A DNA stretch of 64,000 nucleotides, taken from RH-AL1 sp965277355. GTDB lineage: Bacteria > Pseudomonadota > Alphaproteobacteria > Rhizobiales > Beijerinckiaceae. Each line of letters opens with the position of its first letter. The first letter of the stretch is position 1. The position numbers and the translations under genes are program-made. The DNA lies in NCBI GenBank assembly GCA_965277355.1, contig CBDICN010000002.1:2170001-2234000 (forward strand), given 5' to 3'. Shown here one piece after another: positions 26,893 to 39,860 of this stretch. The notes under the pieces were generated by a model that saw nothing but the letters and a program-made list of their open reading frames with translations, was not told where the DNA came from and made no database searches.

Positions 26893-27753
26893 TCATGCCA
26901 GTTCGGTTTTGTAGAGGCCTGTCAGCTCGCCCCAGGCGCGTTCGGCGGCGGCCGCGTTGTAGACGGCGCTTCCCATCACGCACCAACCATGATTGGCGCC
27001 TTCGTAGACCTCGACCCGAGCCGGACGATGCGCCGTGGCAAAGGCTTCGCGCAGGGTCGTCTTGGCCGCGGGATCGCGCTTGTCGTCGTTGTCGGCGACG
27101 GCGCAGTAAAGGCTGGCGCTCATCTTCGGGATCAGCAGGTGCGGACTGTCGGGCTTGGCCGTCACAAGGGAGCCGCCGTGGAAGGTCGCCGCGGCGCCGA
27201 ACCGGTCGGGTCGTGTCGCGGCGCTGCGAAAGGTGAGCGGACCGCCCATGCAATAGCCCTGTACACCGGCCTTCCTGCTCTTGTCGGTCTGCGGCTGGGC
27301 GTCGAGGTAGTCGAGAAGGGCCGAGCTGTCCCGCGCGGTGGTGTCTGGCGTCAGGGCCGCGGCCAGCGGCATCACCTTCGCCCGATCCTCGGGTTTGGTG
27401 AAGTCGAACGCGCCATCCACGATCGGCGCCCGCCGAACGCGATAGAACGGGTTTGGCACGAGGACGGTGTAGCCCTCGGCCGCCAGCCGCCGGCCCATCT
27501 GACGGAACACTGGTCTGAGCCCGAGAATGTCCGTCCAGATCAGCACGGCGGGCCAGCGCCCCTGCCCCTGGGGATGAAGCAGCGCCGCGTCGGCGGACCC
27601 GTCGGGGGTCGCGACGAGAACGTCGTTTTCCGCGACATCGGCCTTCGCGGCGGTCGAGGCGAGCATCGCCGCCGCCGTCGACGACAATCCGAATGCTCGT
27701 CTCGACAATCGAGGATCCCGCGTCGCGCCAACATGGATGTCCTCATCGCACAT
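26893..27753 (-). CDS. Dienelactone hydrolase family protein with Tat-like signal
   Basis: 286 residues. The N-terminus has SRRAFGLSS followed by an alanine-rich hydrophobic stretch, a probable twin-arginine export signal. The alpha/beta hydrolase domain has the DLH nucleophile Cys in GYCMGG, an Asp in VADNDDK and His in ANHGWC, the Cys-Asp-His triad of dienelactone hydrolases. True dienelactone hydrolase activity is uncertain, because no chlorocatechol pathway genes are nearby. Convergent with the IclR gene. Confidence 0.85.
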   Translation of the reverse strand: MCDEDIHVGATRDPRLSRRAFGLSSTAAAMLASTAAKADVAENDVLVATPDGSADAALLHPQGQGRWPAVLIWTDILGLRPVFRQMGRRLAAEGYTVLVPNPFYRVRRAPIVDGAFDFTKPEDRAKVMPLAAALTPDTTARDSSALLDYLDAQPQTDKSRKAGVQGYCMGGPLTFRSAATRPDRFGAAATFHGGSLVTAKPDSPHLLIPKMSASLYCAVADNDDKRDPAAKTTLREAFATAHRPARVEVYEGANHGWCVMGSAVYNAAAAERAWGELTGLYKTELA

Positions 27754-28059
27754 GCTGCTCTCCCGCTCAGGGTTCGACCATAGTAGTAGACCTGGGAATG
27801 TGGCCGCCGAACGATGCCGTGCTCGGGTGTGATGGAAATTTCGGCCGCAGGAATGCTCAAAGAGCGGAGCCGATCGCTGAGCTGGTCAGCGCCGGCCAGC
27901 AAGCTCCAGTGATCAAGCTCCCTTGATAAAGCGTCCGCTCCAGTGCGCTTGGCCTCTGCGCCGAAAATCCGGCAGTGCACCAGCCAAGTGATCCTTCCCG
28001 CGGCGAGTAGCTGCTCGCAAGCCGCCCGCAGCGAGCCAGCAGCTAAGCTTTTGCTTCGT
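27754..28059. other. Intergenic stretch between the DLH gene and tRNA-Ala
   Basis: About 306 bp without a recognisable gene. An open minus-strand frame crosses it, but it also runs through the tRNA and the antisense of neighbours, and its product resembles nothing I know. Confidence 0.4.
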
Positions 28060-28135
28060 TGGTGGAGCTGAGGGGAATCGAACCCCTGACCTCTGCAGTG
28101 CGATTGCAGCGCTCTCCCATCTGAGCTACAGCCCC
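28060..28135 (-). tRNA. tRNA-Ala (anticodon CGC)
   Basis: 76-nt cloverleaf. Acceptor GGGGCTG pairs with CAGCTCC (with wobble), D-arm TAGCTCAGATGGGAGAGCG, anticodon stem CTGCA/TGCAG around ATCGCAC, T-arm AGGGGTTCGATTCCCCT, encoded CCA. Reads GCG. Confidence 0.96.
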
Positions 28136-28277
28136 GATCCAAGCGGCCTCAATACGGTGCCGGGCCGCTCGCGTCAACGGCGCGTCGACAGCCCTCGACA
28201 GCCCTGCGCAGCGGCCGGCTCCCGGCCGGCGCAGGCCCGAATTGACCGATTCGGCGCCGCGCGGCATTTCTGCCTTC

Positions 28278-30773
28278 GTGAACACGACGTCCCTCGAACC
28301 AGCGGCAGCGGGCGCGCCCCTGCCGATCGACGCGGTGCTGCCGGCGCTGCGCGAGGCCCTGCGCGCCGGCACCGAGGCCGTGGTGGTCGCCCCGCCAGGC
28401 GCCGGCAAGACGACGCGGCTGCCGCTCGCGCTCCTCGACGAGCCGTGGACGCAGGCGGCCGCGACAACGCGCATCGTGCTGCTCGAGCCGCGGCGGCTCG
28501 CCGCCCGCGCGGCGGCGGAGCGGATGGCGGCGACGCTCGGAGAGCCGGTCGGGCGCACCATCGGCCTGAAGGTGCGTTTCGAAACCGCGGGCTCGGCGCG
28601 GACCCGCATCGAGGTCGTAACCGAGGGTGTGTTCGTGCGCATGATCCTCGAGGATCCCGAACTCTCGGGCGTCGGCGCGGTGCTGTTCGACGAGTACCAC
28701 GAGCGCTCGCTCGATGCCGACCTCGGGCTGGCGCTCGCGCTCGATGCCCGCGCGCTGCGGCCGGACCTGCGGATCGTCGTCATGTCTGCGACGCTTGACG
28801 GCGCCCGCGTCTCGCGGCTCGTGGCCGGCGCGCCGGTGCTCGAGTCGCGAGGCCTCGCCTTCCCCGTTGAGACGCGCTACCTCGGCCGCGATCCGGCCGA
28901 GCGCATCGAGGACGCCGTAACCCGCGCCATTCTGCGCGCGCTCGCCGAGGAGCCCGGCTCGGTTCTGGCGTTCCTTCCCGGACAGGGCGAAATCACTCGG
29001 GTCGCCGAGCGGCTGGTTGCGCTGGCGCTGCCGCCAACGGTGATCGTTGCGCCGCTCTTCGCCGCGATGGACCGCCGCGCCCAGGACCAGGCCGTGGCGC
29101 CGACGGCGCCGGGCCGGCGAAAAATCGTGCTGGCAACATCGATCGCCGAGACCTCGCTGACGATCGACGGCGTGCGGGTGGTAATCGACTCCGGTCAGGC
29201 CCGCGTGCCGCGTTACGAGCCGTCGATCGGGCTGACCCGGCTCGAGACGGTGCGGGTCTCGCGGGCCGCCGCCGACCAGCGCCGCGGGCGCGCCGGCCGC
29301 ACCGCGCCGGGTGTCTGCTACCGCCTGTGGGAAGAGGCCGGCACCGGCGCGCTGGAGCCGTTCAAGCGGCCGGCGATCCTGTCCGCGGACATGGCTGGTC
29401 TGCTGCTCGACTGCGCCGCCTGGGGCGCACGGTGGCCGGAGCGCGACCTCGCCTGGCTCGATCCGCCGCCTGCGCCGGCGCTGGCGGAGGCCCGCGTGAT
29501 GCTGGCGATGATCGGGGCGCTCGATGCCGATGGCGCCATCACCGACGAGGGCCGGGCGATCCGCGCGATCGCGTTGCCACCGCGGCTCGCCCGCATGGTC
29601 GTCCTGGCCGAAGCGCGGGGCGAGGCGATGCTCGCGGCAGAAATCGCCACCCTCATCGTCGAGCGCGGGCTCGGCGGCGACAGTGCCGACCTTCGTGACC
29701 GCCTCGCCCGCTTCCGCCGCGATCGCTCCCCACGCGCCGCAGACGCCCGCGCCTTGGCCAGGACCTTCGCGCGCCAAGCTTCGGCAGGCGGGCGCCCTTC
29801 GGTGAAGGCCGGAGCGGCGGGTGAAGGCGCCGGACGACTGCTGGCATTGGCCTTCCCCGATCGCACGGCCAAGGCCCGCGGCAAAGCCGGCGAGTACCTG
29901 ATGGCGAACGGCCGCGCAGCCGCGCTCGCGCCGCACGATCCGCTCGCCGGGACGCCTTTCCTGGCGATCGCCGATGTCACCGGTCGTGCCGCCGCCGCAC
30001 GCATCCTGCTCGCCGCTCCGCTCACCGGGGCCGAGATCGAGGCTGACGCGGCGGTCGTCGTCGAAGACAGCCTCCGCTTCGAGCCTGGTCGCGCGGCGCT
30101 GCAGGCGCGTCGAACCCGGCGGCTCGGCGCCATCGTGCTGTCCGACGACACGCGGGCCGTACCGGCGTCGCCGGAGGCGGCGGCGGTGCTCGCCGCCGGC
30201 ATCGTCGCGCTCGGCGTCGATCGACTGCCATGGACACCGGCGCTGACGCAGTGGCGTGACCGCGTCATGCTTCTGCGCGCGCGCTACGGCGACTGGCCGG
30301 ACCTGAGCGATGCGGCGCTGGCGGCTGGCGGCGCGCTTTGGCTCGCGCCGCACATCGAGGGAGTCACGAGCCTCGCCGCGCTCGGCGCCGACCGGCTCGA
30401 GGCGGCGCTCAAGGCGCTGCTGCCGTGGGATCGCGGCCGCCGGCTCGAGAGCGAGGCGCCGACCCACTTCACCACGCCGGCCGGCGCCAGCCACCGCATC
30501 GATTACGCGGAGCAAGGCCCGACGCTCGCCGTTAGGGTGCAGGAGCTCTACGGCCTCACCGCGCATCCGACGCTGGCCGGGGTGCCGGTCGTCATCGAGC
30601 TGCTCTCCCCGGCAGGCCGCCCGATCCAGATCACCCGCGACCTGCCGGGCTTCTGGCGCGGCTCGTGGGTCGATGTGCGCACCGAGATGCGCGGGCGGTA
30701 TCCCAAGCACCTCTGGCCGGACGACCCGGCCGCCGCCCTGCCGACGCTGCGTGCCAAGCCACGCTCGCGGTGA
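28278..30773 (+). CDS. hrpB: ATP-dependent helicase HrpB (DEAH family)
   Basis: 831 residues. Walker A is PPGAGKTTRLP near residue 45, the DEAH box is DEYHERS, and the motif-VI region QRRGRAGRTAPG follows the helicase C domain. The long C-terminal HrpB-specific region extends to WPDDPAAALPT. A putative RNA helicase of unclear cellular role. GTG at 28278 gives MNTTSLEPAAAGAPLPIDAVLPAL, close to the family start. A TTG at 28242 would add 12 residues; neither has a strong ribosome-binding site. Confidence 0.92.
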   Translation: MNTTSLEPAAAGAPLPIDAVLPALREALRAGTEAVVVAPPGAGKTTRLPLALLDEPWTQAAATTRIVLLEPRRLAARAAAERMAATLGEPVGRTIGLKVRFETAGSARTRIEVVTEGVFVRMILEDPELSGVGAVLFDEYHERSLDADLGLALALDARALRPDLRIVVMSATLDGARVSRLVAGAPVLESRGLAFPVETRYLGRDPAERIEDAVTRAILRALAEEPGSVLAFLPGQGEITRVAERLVALALPPTVIVAPLFAAMDRRAQDQAVAPTAPGRRKIVLATSIAETSLTIDGVRVVIDSGQARVPRYEPSIGLTRLETVRVSRAAADQRRGRAGRTAPGVCYRLWEEAGTGALEPFKRPAILSADMAGLLLDCAAWGARWPERDLAWLDPPPAPALAEARVMLAMIGALDADGAITDEGRAIRAIALPPRLARMVVLAEARGEAMLAAEIATLIVERGLGGDSADLRDRLARFRRDRSPRAADARALARTFARQASAGGRPSVKAGAAGEGAGRLLALAFPDRTAKARGKAGEYLMANGRAAALAPHDPLAGTPFLAIADVTGRAAAARILLAAPLTGAEIEADAAVVVEDSLRFEPGRAALQARRTRRLGAIVLSDDTRAVPASPEAAAVLAAGIVALGVDRLPWTPALTQWRDRVMLLRARYGDWPDLSDAALAAGGALWLAPHIEGVTSLAALGADRLEAALKALLPWDRGRRLESEAPTHFTTPAGASHRIDYAEQGPTLAVRVQELYGLTAHPTLAGVPVVIELLSPAGRPIQITRDLPGFWRGSWVDVRTEMRGRYPKHLWPDDPAAALPTLRAKPRSR

Positions 30774-31018
30774 AGGTCCCGGAGAGATCGGACCAGCCGT
30801 CGAAAGCGGCCCGAAGCGCCGCGAAAACCATCGATCTGCTTTCGCTTCGTCGCAGGGTTGCGCACAAAAAAGCCCTATGTTACCGGAACCACGCCTTGCG
30901 GGAGCAGGCTGCCGGCAGGCGCTTTTTCCGTAAATGACGGCTGCGCCGAGCGTCGATCGCTAGATCCGCGCTTTCGTCGCGCGTGCCGGCGAGGCATGGG
31001 TCAGGGGCTCGTGGAATT

Positions 31019-31581
31019 TTGGCGAACGAGGAAACATACGTCTCGGGAATGGCCGGACGCTATGCGCAGGCTCTGTTCGATCTCGCCAAGGAATCGAAGA
31101 GCACCGACAAGATCGACGCCGACCTTTCGGCCTTTCAGGCGATGCTTCGCGAGAGCGACGATCTCCGCCGCTTCGTGAAGGACCCTTCGTTCACCTCGCT
31201 AGACCAGATTCACGCGATCGAGGCTCTCTGCAACCGGGCTGGGATCGCCGGCACCGCGGTCAATTTCCTGAAGCTCGTCGCGCAGAAGCGTCGGTTGTTC
31301 GCCGCCGCCGACATGATCCGCGATTACCACAAGCTGAACGACGCCGAGAAGGGCGTCGCCCGCGCCGAGGTGACCGTCGCCGAGCCTCTGAAGGATGCCC
31401 ACGTGCTCGCCTTGAAGGATGCCCTCGCCGCCGTGGCGGGCACGAGCGACGTCAAGGTCGAGATTAAGGTCGACCCCTCGATCATCGGCGGCATGGTCGT
31501 CAAGCTCGGCTCGCGCATGATCGACTCGTCGCTGAAGACCAAGCTCAATCTACTCCGCACACGTATGAAAGAGGTCGGCTG

Positions 31582-31582
<1 letters not shown>
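31019..31582 (+). CDS. atpH: ATP synthase F1 subunit delta
   Basis: 187 residues, the peripheral-stalk connector on top of F1. The start is TTG at 31019 with GTGGA just before it, giving LANEETYVSGMAGRYAQALFDLA, which matches alphaproteobacterial delta subunits (V-SG-AGRYA-ALF). Conserved C-terminal DPSIIGGMVVKLGSRMIDSSLKTKL is split here only by convention. The stop overlaps the atpA start (TGATG), so translation is coupled. First gene of atpH-A-G-D-x-C. Confidence 0.92.
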
Positions 31583-33240
<1,658 letters not shown>

Positions 33241-33287
33241 GCTGCGAACAGACCCGGCGCAAGCCAGGTCGTGCAAACGGATAGAAC

Positions 33288-34181
33288 ATGCCCTCGCTGA
33301 AGGACCTCCGGAACCGTATCTCCTCCGTCAAGGCGACGCAGAAGATTACCAAGGCGATGCAGATGGTCGCCGCCGCCAAGCTGCGAAAGGCGCAGCAGGC
33401 GGCCGAGGCCGCGCGCCCCTATGCCGAGCGTATGGAAAAGGTCCTGAAAAGCCTCGCCGCCGGTCTTACCAGGGGCGCGAACGCGCCGACGCTGCTCACG
33501 GGCACCGGACGCGACGACACCCACCTCCTGATCGTCGCCACCGGCGAGCGCGGTCTTTGCGGCGCCTTCAACGCCTCGATCGCCCGCCTCGCCCGCGACC
33601 ATGCCAACGCGCTGCGTCGTGACGGCAAGACGGTGAAGATGCTTTGCATCGGCAAGAAGGGCTACGACATCTTGCGCCGCCAGTTCCCCGACGCGATTGA
33701 GGAAGTGATCGAGGTCAAGGCGAAGCAGGTGAACTTTGCGGTGGCCGAGCCGATCGGCACCAAGGTGCTCGACATGTTCGCCAAGGGTGAGTTCGACGTC
33801 TGTACGCTGTTCTTCTCGCGGTTCGAATCGGTGATCTCGCAGAAGCCGACTTCGCTGCAGCTGATCCCGCTGCCGATCCCGGAGCAGGCCGACGAAACCG
33901 CCAACAAGCCGACGGAGTCTGGCGCCGTCTACGAGTACGAGCCGGACGAGGAGGAGATCCTTTCCGCGTTGCTGCCGCGCAACGTCAGCGTCCAGATCTT
34001 CCGCGCGTTGCTCGAGAACTCCGCGTCCGAGCAGGGCTCCCGCATGACCGCGATGGACAACGCGACGCGCAATGCCGGGGACATGATCAAGAAGCAGACG
34101 ATGCAATACAACCGCTCGCGTCAGGCCCAGATCACCAAGGAACTGATCGAGATCATCTCCGGCGCGGAAGCGCTCGGCTAA
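33288..34181 (+). CDS. atpG: ATP synthase F1 subunit gamma
   Basis: 297 residues, the rotating central shaft. Canonical start MPSLKDLRNRISSVKATQKITKAMQMVAAAKL is represented here by its first helix, GERGLCGAFN follows, and the C-terminal signature MTAMDNATRNAGDMIKK closes the protein. Third in the F1 operon, 19 bp before atpD. Confidence 0.97.
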   Translation: MPSLKDLRNRISSVKATQKITKAMQMVAAAKLRKAQQAAEAARPYAERMEKVLKSLAAGLTRGANAPTLLTGTGRDDTHLLIVATGERGLCGAFNASIARLARDHANALRRDGKTVKMLCIGKKGYDILRRQFPDAIEEVIEVKAKQVNFAVAEPIGTKVLDMFAKGEFDVCTLFFSRFESVISQKPTSLQLIPLPIPEQADETANKPTESGAVYEYEPDEEEILSALLPRNVSVQIFRALLENSASEQGSRMTAMDNATRNAGDMIKKQTMQYNRSRQAQITKELIEIISGAEALG

Positions 34182-34200
34182 AGTTTGACAGAGGATCGAC

Positions 34201-35669
<1,469 letters not shown>

Positions 35670-35670
<1 letters not shown>

Positions 35671-35936
35671 TGGTTTCGGGGCGGTCCTCGCCGCTGAACG
35701 CCAAGGTTGCGCTGTTGCTGCTCGGTCTCGTCGTCGGCGGCGCGGCCGGCTACGTGACCCGCCCGCAGGCGGCGGAGATCCATATCGGGGGCGCCTCGAT
35801 CGAGTTCCAAAACAATCAGGTCTCGACCGGCGAGTCCGGCAGCCTGACATCGGGCCAGATGCAGCACGTCTTGCTCTACGCCATCAGCGGCGGCGTCATC
35901 GGCCTGCTCGCTGGCTTCGCCGTCGATCGCCGCTGA
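35670..35936 (+). CDS. Small two-helix membrane protein inside the ATP synthase operon
   Basis: 88 residues, not a known F1 subunit. Layout: short basic N-terminus, helix 1 (about 11-30, VALLLLGLVVGGAAGYVT), a polar 35-residue segment (IHIGGASIEFQNNQVSTGES), helix 2 (about 65-84, YAISGGVIGLLAGFAV), and a DRR tail. Both ends are likely cytoplasmic with the polar loop in the periplasm. The ATG overlaps the atpD stop and atpC starts 23 bp after, so it must be co-transcribed and coupled to beta. I do not recognise a family. Possibly an assembly factor, membrane anchor or regulator of the synthase (speculative). Confidence 0.7.
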
Positions 35937-35959
35937 CGCGCATACCAAGGACACTTCCG

Positions 35960-36355
35960 ATGGCTTTCCTGTTCGAACTCGTCTCGCCCGAGCGGCTGCT
36001 GTTCTCCGGCGAGGTCGACGCGGTCACCGCTGCCGGCATCGAGGGCGAATTCACCGTGCTTGAGAACCACGCGCCGTTCATGACGACGCTGAAGCCCGGC
36101 AAGGTGAGCATCAGGGGCGGCGGCAAGGACGAGGAATTATTCGTGCGCGGCGGGTTCGCCGATGTGGCGCCGTCGGGCTTCACGATTCTCGCCGACTATG
36201 CCGTCTCAATGAGCGAGCTCGACGGTGCGAGGCTAGACGAGGACATCGCCGGCGCGGAACAGGCGGCGGACGAGGCGACCGGCGAAGAGACGAGGCGCCT
36301 GGCGCTCGAGCACCGCGACCAGCTGCGTGAGTTCAAGGCCGCCGCCGGTCAGTAG
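35960..36355 (+). CDS. atpC: ATP synthase F1 subunit epsilon
   Basis: 131 residues. N-terminal beta-sandwich (FELVSPERLLFSGEVDAV, GEFTVLENHAPFMTTLKPG, FVRGGFADVAPSGFTILAD) and a C-terminal helical region. Part of the rotor, coupling proton flow and in many bacteria inhibiting hydrolysis. AAGGA before the ATG. Last gene of the operon. Confidence 0.95.
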   Translation: MAFLFELVSPERLLFSGEVDAVTAAGIEGEFTVLENHAPFMTTLKPGKVSIRGGGKDEELFVRGGFADVAPSGFTILADYAVSMSELDGARLDEDIAGAEQAADEATGEETRRLALEHRDQLREFKAAAGQ

Positions 36356-36625
36356 GCCGTTCGTCGGCGGGGCGGCGGCCGATGCCTTCAACCGGCCTGC
36401 GCCTCATACCAAGTCTGCGCCGAACCACGCTCCCGTTCCCGGCAGAGATCGGCTCTTCTCGGCACGGCCTTGAGACGGCGGCTGGTGAGAGCCTTGCGCT
36501 TCTGGACAACAGCGGCGGCCTCTGGTAACCCCTCCTACCATAGGCTTTCGCGCGCCTCCGCGTGCGGAAGTCTTTTGTCATTTTACTCGCGCCCGGCTCG
36601 GGTCGGCGCATACAAGGGATGCTGC

Positions 36626-36865
36626 GTGCAAGTTCTCGTTCGCGACAATAATGTCGACCAGGCTCTGAAGGCCCTTAAGAAGAAAATGCAGCGCGAAGGC
36701 ATCTTTCGCGAAATGAAGCTACGCGGCCATTATGAGAAGCCCTCCGAAAAGCGCGCCCGCGAGAAGGCCGAGGCCGTCCGCCGCGCCCGCAAGCTCGCCC
36801 GCAAGAAGATGCAGCGCGAGGGACTGCTGCCGATGAAGCCGAAGCCGGTGCCGGGCGCCCGCTGA
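36626..36865 (+). CDS. rpsU: 30S ribosomal protein S21
   Basis: 79 residues, very basic. GTG start preceded by AAGGG gives MQVLVRDNNVDQALKALKKK, the standard S21 beginning, followed by FREMKLRGHYEKPSEKRARE. The 52 in-frame upstream codons have no ribosomal similarity and are rejected. The 270 bp between atpC and this gene contain no other recognisable gene. Confidence 0.94.
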   Translation: MQVLVRDNNVDQALKALKKKMQREGIFREMKLRGHYEKPSEKRAREKAEAVRRARKLARKKMQREGLLPMKPKPVPGAR

Positions 36866-37017
36866 GGCCGGTTTCGTCATCGTTAAGCGTTTTGAAACCG
36901 GACGTCGGTAAGACCTGATTAAGGATAGCCCGCGTCTAATTCTCGCCGGATGGTCCTGCCATAAACGCGCGCGTGGATCCTCCGTCCCAATGCGCGAGGC
37001 TGAGAAGGACGACGTTG

Positions 37018-37911
37018 ATGGCCATGACCCCTAGGGACGAGACGCGCGTGTTCGGATGTCGCAGCGACCCGCGCGGCTTCACCGCGGCGGCAATGGTCGC
37101 GTGCTTGACTCTCGGCTTGGCGGGATGCGGGGCCGGCGGCGGCGTGGCGGGCGTGGGTGCGCCGGGCACCGGCGTCGCCGAGATCACTAACGAAGCGCCC
37201 CAGGCGGTGGCGACCAACATCGCGTCGCTGACGGCCGTTGTCGACCGAAATCCCGAGAGCGTCGAGGCTCTCAACACGCGCGGCGCCGCCTACGCCAAGG
37301 CCGGCCAATTCGAGAACGCGATCGGCGACTTCAGCCGTGTCATCCAGCTCGACTCCAACAATGCCAGCGCCCTGACCAACCGCGGCCTCGTCTATCGTCA
37401 GATCGGCCGCAACGACGCCGCCTTGGCCGACTTCAACCGCGCGATCTCGGCCAATCCCAACCACATTTCGGCCTTCGTCGGGCGCGGCAATCTCGAGCGG
37501 ACGCAAGGCCATCTCGAGGAGGCCAAGGCCGACCTCGACCAGGCCATCCGGCTGAAGCCCGAGGGCGCGGAGGCCTACCATTCGCGCGGCCTCATCTACC
37601 AGCGCGAGGGCAATCATCCGCTGGCGATCACCGATTTCGACACCGCGATCGACCATGACCCGTTCTACGGCGCACCCTATGAGGCGCGCGCCGAGAGCAT
37701 GCTGGCGACGGGGCATCCGGCTAAAGCGATCGAGGACTACAATGCGGCCCTTAACGTCGACAACAAGAACAGCCGCGCCTGGGCCGGCCTCGGCCTCGCC
37801 TACGAAAAACAGGGCGATCGCGCCAAGGCGGCGGAGAACTTCCGTCGCGCGCTCGCGCTGAACCCGCAGAACGCAGTGGCCCGCGAAGGACAGCAGAGGC
37901 TCGGCGCCTAG
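37018..37911 (+). CDS. TPR-repeat lipoprotein
   Basis: 297 residues. The N-terminal hydrophobic segment ends in a lipobox (LAGC, Cys37), so it is probably lipid-anchored. From about residue 75 there are six or so tetratricopeptide repeats (e.g. AYAKAGQFENAIGDFSRVI, AYEKQGDRAKAAENFRRAL), a protein-interaction scaffold. GAGAAGGA 8 bp before ATG 37018 supports that start. NlpI-like envelope scaffolds are the closest idea; partner unknown. Confidence 0.87.
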   Translation: MAMTPRDETRVFGCRSDPRGFTAAAMVACLTLGLAGCGAGGGVAGVGAPGTGVAEITNEAPQAVATNIASLTAVVDRNPESVEALNTRGAAYAKAGQFENAIGDFSRVIQLDSNNASALTNRGLVYRQIGRNDAALADFNRAISANPNHISAFVGRGNLERTQGHLEEAKADLDQAIRLKPEGAEAYHSRGLIYQREGNHPLAITDFDTAIDHDPFYGAPYEARAESMLATGHPAKAIEDYNAALNVDNKNSRAWAGLGLAYEKQGDRAKAAENFRRALALNPQNAVAREGQQRLGA

Positions 37912-37926
37912 CCTGGCACAGATATC

Positions 37927-37954
37927 GCCTCCTCGCGACGGATCGCGACGAGGC
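37927..37954. terminator. Convergent hairpin between the TPR and serine hydrolase genes
   Basis: Arms GCCTCCTCGCGA and TCGCGACGAGGC pair at 11 of 12 positions with a 4-nt loop, in the 63-bp gap between two convergent genes. No T-run, but the position suits a bidirectional stop. Confidence 0.5.
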
Positions 37955-37974
37955 CGGCAACATTGCATCTCGGG

Positions 37975-39171
37975 CTAGGCTGCGGCTTTCTTCTGCAGAC
38001 CGGCGTAGGCTGCTGTCTCGAACTCCATGTAGCCGGTGAAGGACGGGGGGTCGGCGAACGGAAGAATCTGCGTCGCCCAGAAACCGCCGAGACCGTTCTG
38101 CCGGTCGATCCAGTAGAACAGGTTGGCAAGTCCGGCCCAGCCGATCGCGCCGGCGGGGCGACCCGTCGGCGCCTCTTCGTCGTTGACCATGAACGTGTAG
38201 GACCACGACTTCTTGAGGCCGGGAAAAAATTCGGCGTCGTTGGACAGAGCGGGGATGACGCCGGGGAGCATCACCACCTTGTGGTGCGATTGCAAGCCGT
38301 TCTTCACCGCCTGGGCGACCGTCTCGGCCTTGAGGACGCGGCCGTGCGGACCGTTGCCGTCGTTGAGCCACATGCGGATGAACTTCATGTACTCGCCGAT
38401 GGTGGCGTAGAGCCCGTGTCCGCCCATGTGAACCTCCGGGTCTGCGGGCAGCTCGAAGTCCATCGGCGTTAGCGAGCCATCCGCGTTGCGCGCGTGCATC
38501 TTGGCGAGGCGTGGGCGCATCGAAGGGGTCATCGAGAAGGCCATGTTGGTGATGCCGAGCGGCTCGAAGACGCGCTCCTTCATCACCTCGCCGAGGCGCT
38601 TGCCGCGGATGCCCTCGACAACCATCCCGGCCCAGTCCATGTTCGAGCCGTATTCCCACCTCTCGCCCGGATCGTGCAGCAACGGCGTCATCAGCGCCTG
38701 CTTGCTGCCCGACACGATGCTCGGCTGGCCGTGCTTCTCGGCCATGTGGTTGTAATGTTTGTTGAAGAAGTCGTAGCCGAGGCCCGCAGTGTGCAGCATC
38801 AGCATGCGGGTCGTGATGTCCTGCTTCGGCGCGCGCAACTTGGGGTGACCCTCCGCGTCGAAGCCCTCGAGAACCTGCAGCTTGCCGATGTCCGGCGCGT
38901 AGGTCTTGGCCGGCGCATCGAGGTCCAGCTTGCCCTCTTCGACGAGTTGCATGACGCAGGTGCCGGTGATCGCCTTAGTGGTCGAGAAGATGGCAAAGAC
39001 GCTGTCCGTGGTCATCGCCTCGCCGGACCCGAGCAGGCGTTCGCCGGCCGCGCCTTCATAGGTGTTGGCGTTCCGGTCGGTCAGCATCGCCACCACCCCG
39101 GGCACCCGTTTATCGCCTTGCGTGAGGTTCTTCAAAATTGCGTCGAATGCGCCGTTTGACGTCGTGCTCAT
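37975..39171 (-). CDS. Serine hydrolase, beta-lactamase/esterase family (class C-like)
   Basis: 398 residues. SxxK motif is S63-T-T-K66 (FAIFSTTKAIT); a YGSN segment follows in GERWEYGSNMDW, and HMGGHGLYAT lies further on. No signal peptide, so an intracellular esterase is more likely than a beta-lactamase. Start chosen from the ribosome-binding site: GGGAGG directly abuts an ATG at 39177 but lies 6 bp from the ATG at 39171. Confidence 0.87.
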   Translation of the reverse strand: MSTTSNGAFDAILKNLTQGDKRVPGVVAMLTDRNANTYEGAAGERLLGSGEAMTTDSVFAIFSTTKAITGTCVMQLVEEGKLDLDAPAKTYAPDIGKLQVLEGFDAEGHPKLRAPKQDITTRMLMLHTAGLGYDFFNKHYNHMAEKHGQPSIVSGSKQALMTPLLHDPGERWEYGSNMDWAGMVVEGIRGKRLGEVMKERVFEPLGITNMAFSMTPSMRPRLAKMHARNADGSLTPMDFELPADPEVHMGGHGLYATIGEYMKFIRMWLNDGNGPHGRVLKAETVAQAVKNGLQSHHKVVMLPGVIPALSNDAEFFPGLKKSWSYTFMVNDEEAPTGRPAGAIGWAGLANLFYWIDRQNGLGGFWATQILPFADPPSFTGYMEFETAAYAGLQKKAAA

Positions 39172-39375
39172 GTCCATCCTCCCGAAAGTCGGAGCGTTCC
39201 TGGAACGCCATTCCGAGGGTCGAGCCTCGGACTTTACGATCATATTGGGCGCCGGCTTTCCCAGAGAAGTCCGCCGATCGTCGGTCCTGTGCGCGATGTC
39301 CGGTCGGGATGCCCCAGCTGGTTTTCGCCGGCGCGCCATGCTTAGTCCCGCCGTCATCCATCATCGAGAAGTGCC

Positions 39376-39789
39376 ATGCTACCGCTGAGGACCGAGCGTC
39401 TCCTGCTGCAGATCGTGATCGCCGTGGCGGGCCTCGTCCCATTCGGGGCGGGGCTGGCCGGCGGCATCCTCGGTGTGGTGATGAGCGGCGGCTCGCCGGC
39501 CGCCAACCTCCCGCTCGACAGCCATATGCGTTACCTCTCCGGGCTGCTGCTCGGCATCGGCTTGGCCTTTTGGGAGGCGATCCCCACGATCGAGCGCCGG
39601 ACCGGCCGGGTGCGCATGCTGACGGCGATCGTGTTTCTTGGTGGCTTGATGCGCCTGCTCGGCATCATCTTCGCGGGTCTGCCTGGCGCGTCCATGCTGT
39701 TCGGGCTTGGCATGGAGCTTGTCGTGACCCCGCTGATTTGCCTATGGCAGACGCGTGTGGCGCGCCGGTGCGGCACGCTTCTGCCGTGA
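39376..39789 (+). CDS. DUF4345-like small membrane protein
   Basis: 137 residues, four predicted helices. The central SHMRYLSGLLLGIGLAFWEAIP and C-terminal MELVVTPLICLWQ stretches match DUF4345 as I recall it. Function unknown. It stands alone between the serine hydrolase and pgi, divergent from the former and convergent with the latter. Confidence 0.72.
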   Translation: MLPLRTERLLLQIVIAVAGLVPFGAGLAGGILGVVMSGGSPAANLPLDSHMRYLSGLLLGIGLAFWEAIPTIERRTGRVRMLTAIVFLGGLMRLLGIIFAGLPGASMLFGLGMELVVTPLICLWQTRVARRCGTLLP

Positions 39790-39860
39790 CCGGCGGCTTG
39801 GAGAGACGAACCCCGTTCGACCCACAAGCCCGTTGCGCGGCGCCATCACGCGAAGGGACC

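Noticed and set aside
27540..28142. 200-codon minus-strand frame across the DLH start and tRNA-Ala
   Set aside because: It runs through a tRNA gene and overlaps DLH in another frame; no similarity recognised.
28149..30710. 853-codon open frame antisense to hrpB
   Set aside because: Arg/Gly-rich composition without domain sense; produced by GC-rich third positions of a clear helicase gene on the other strand.
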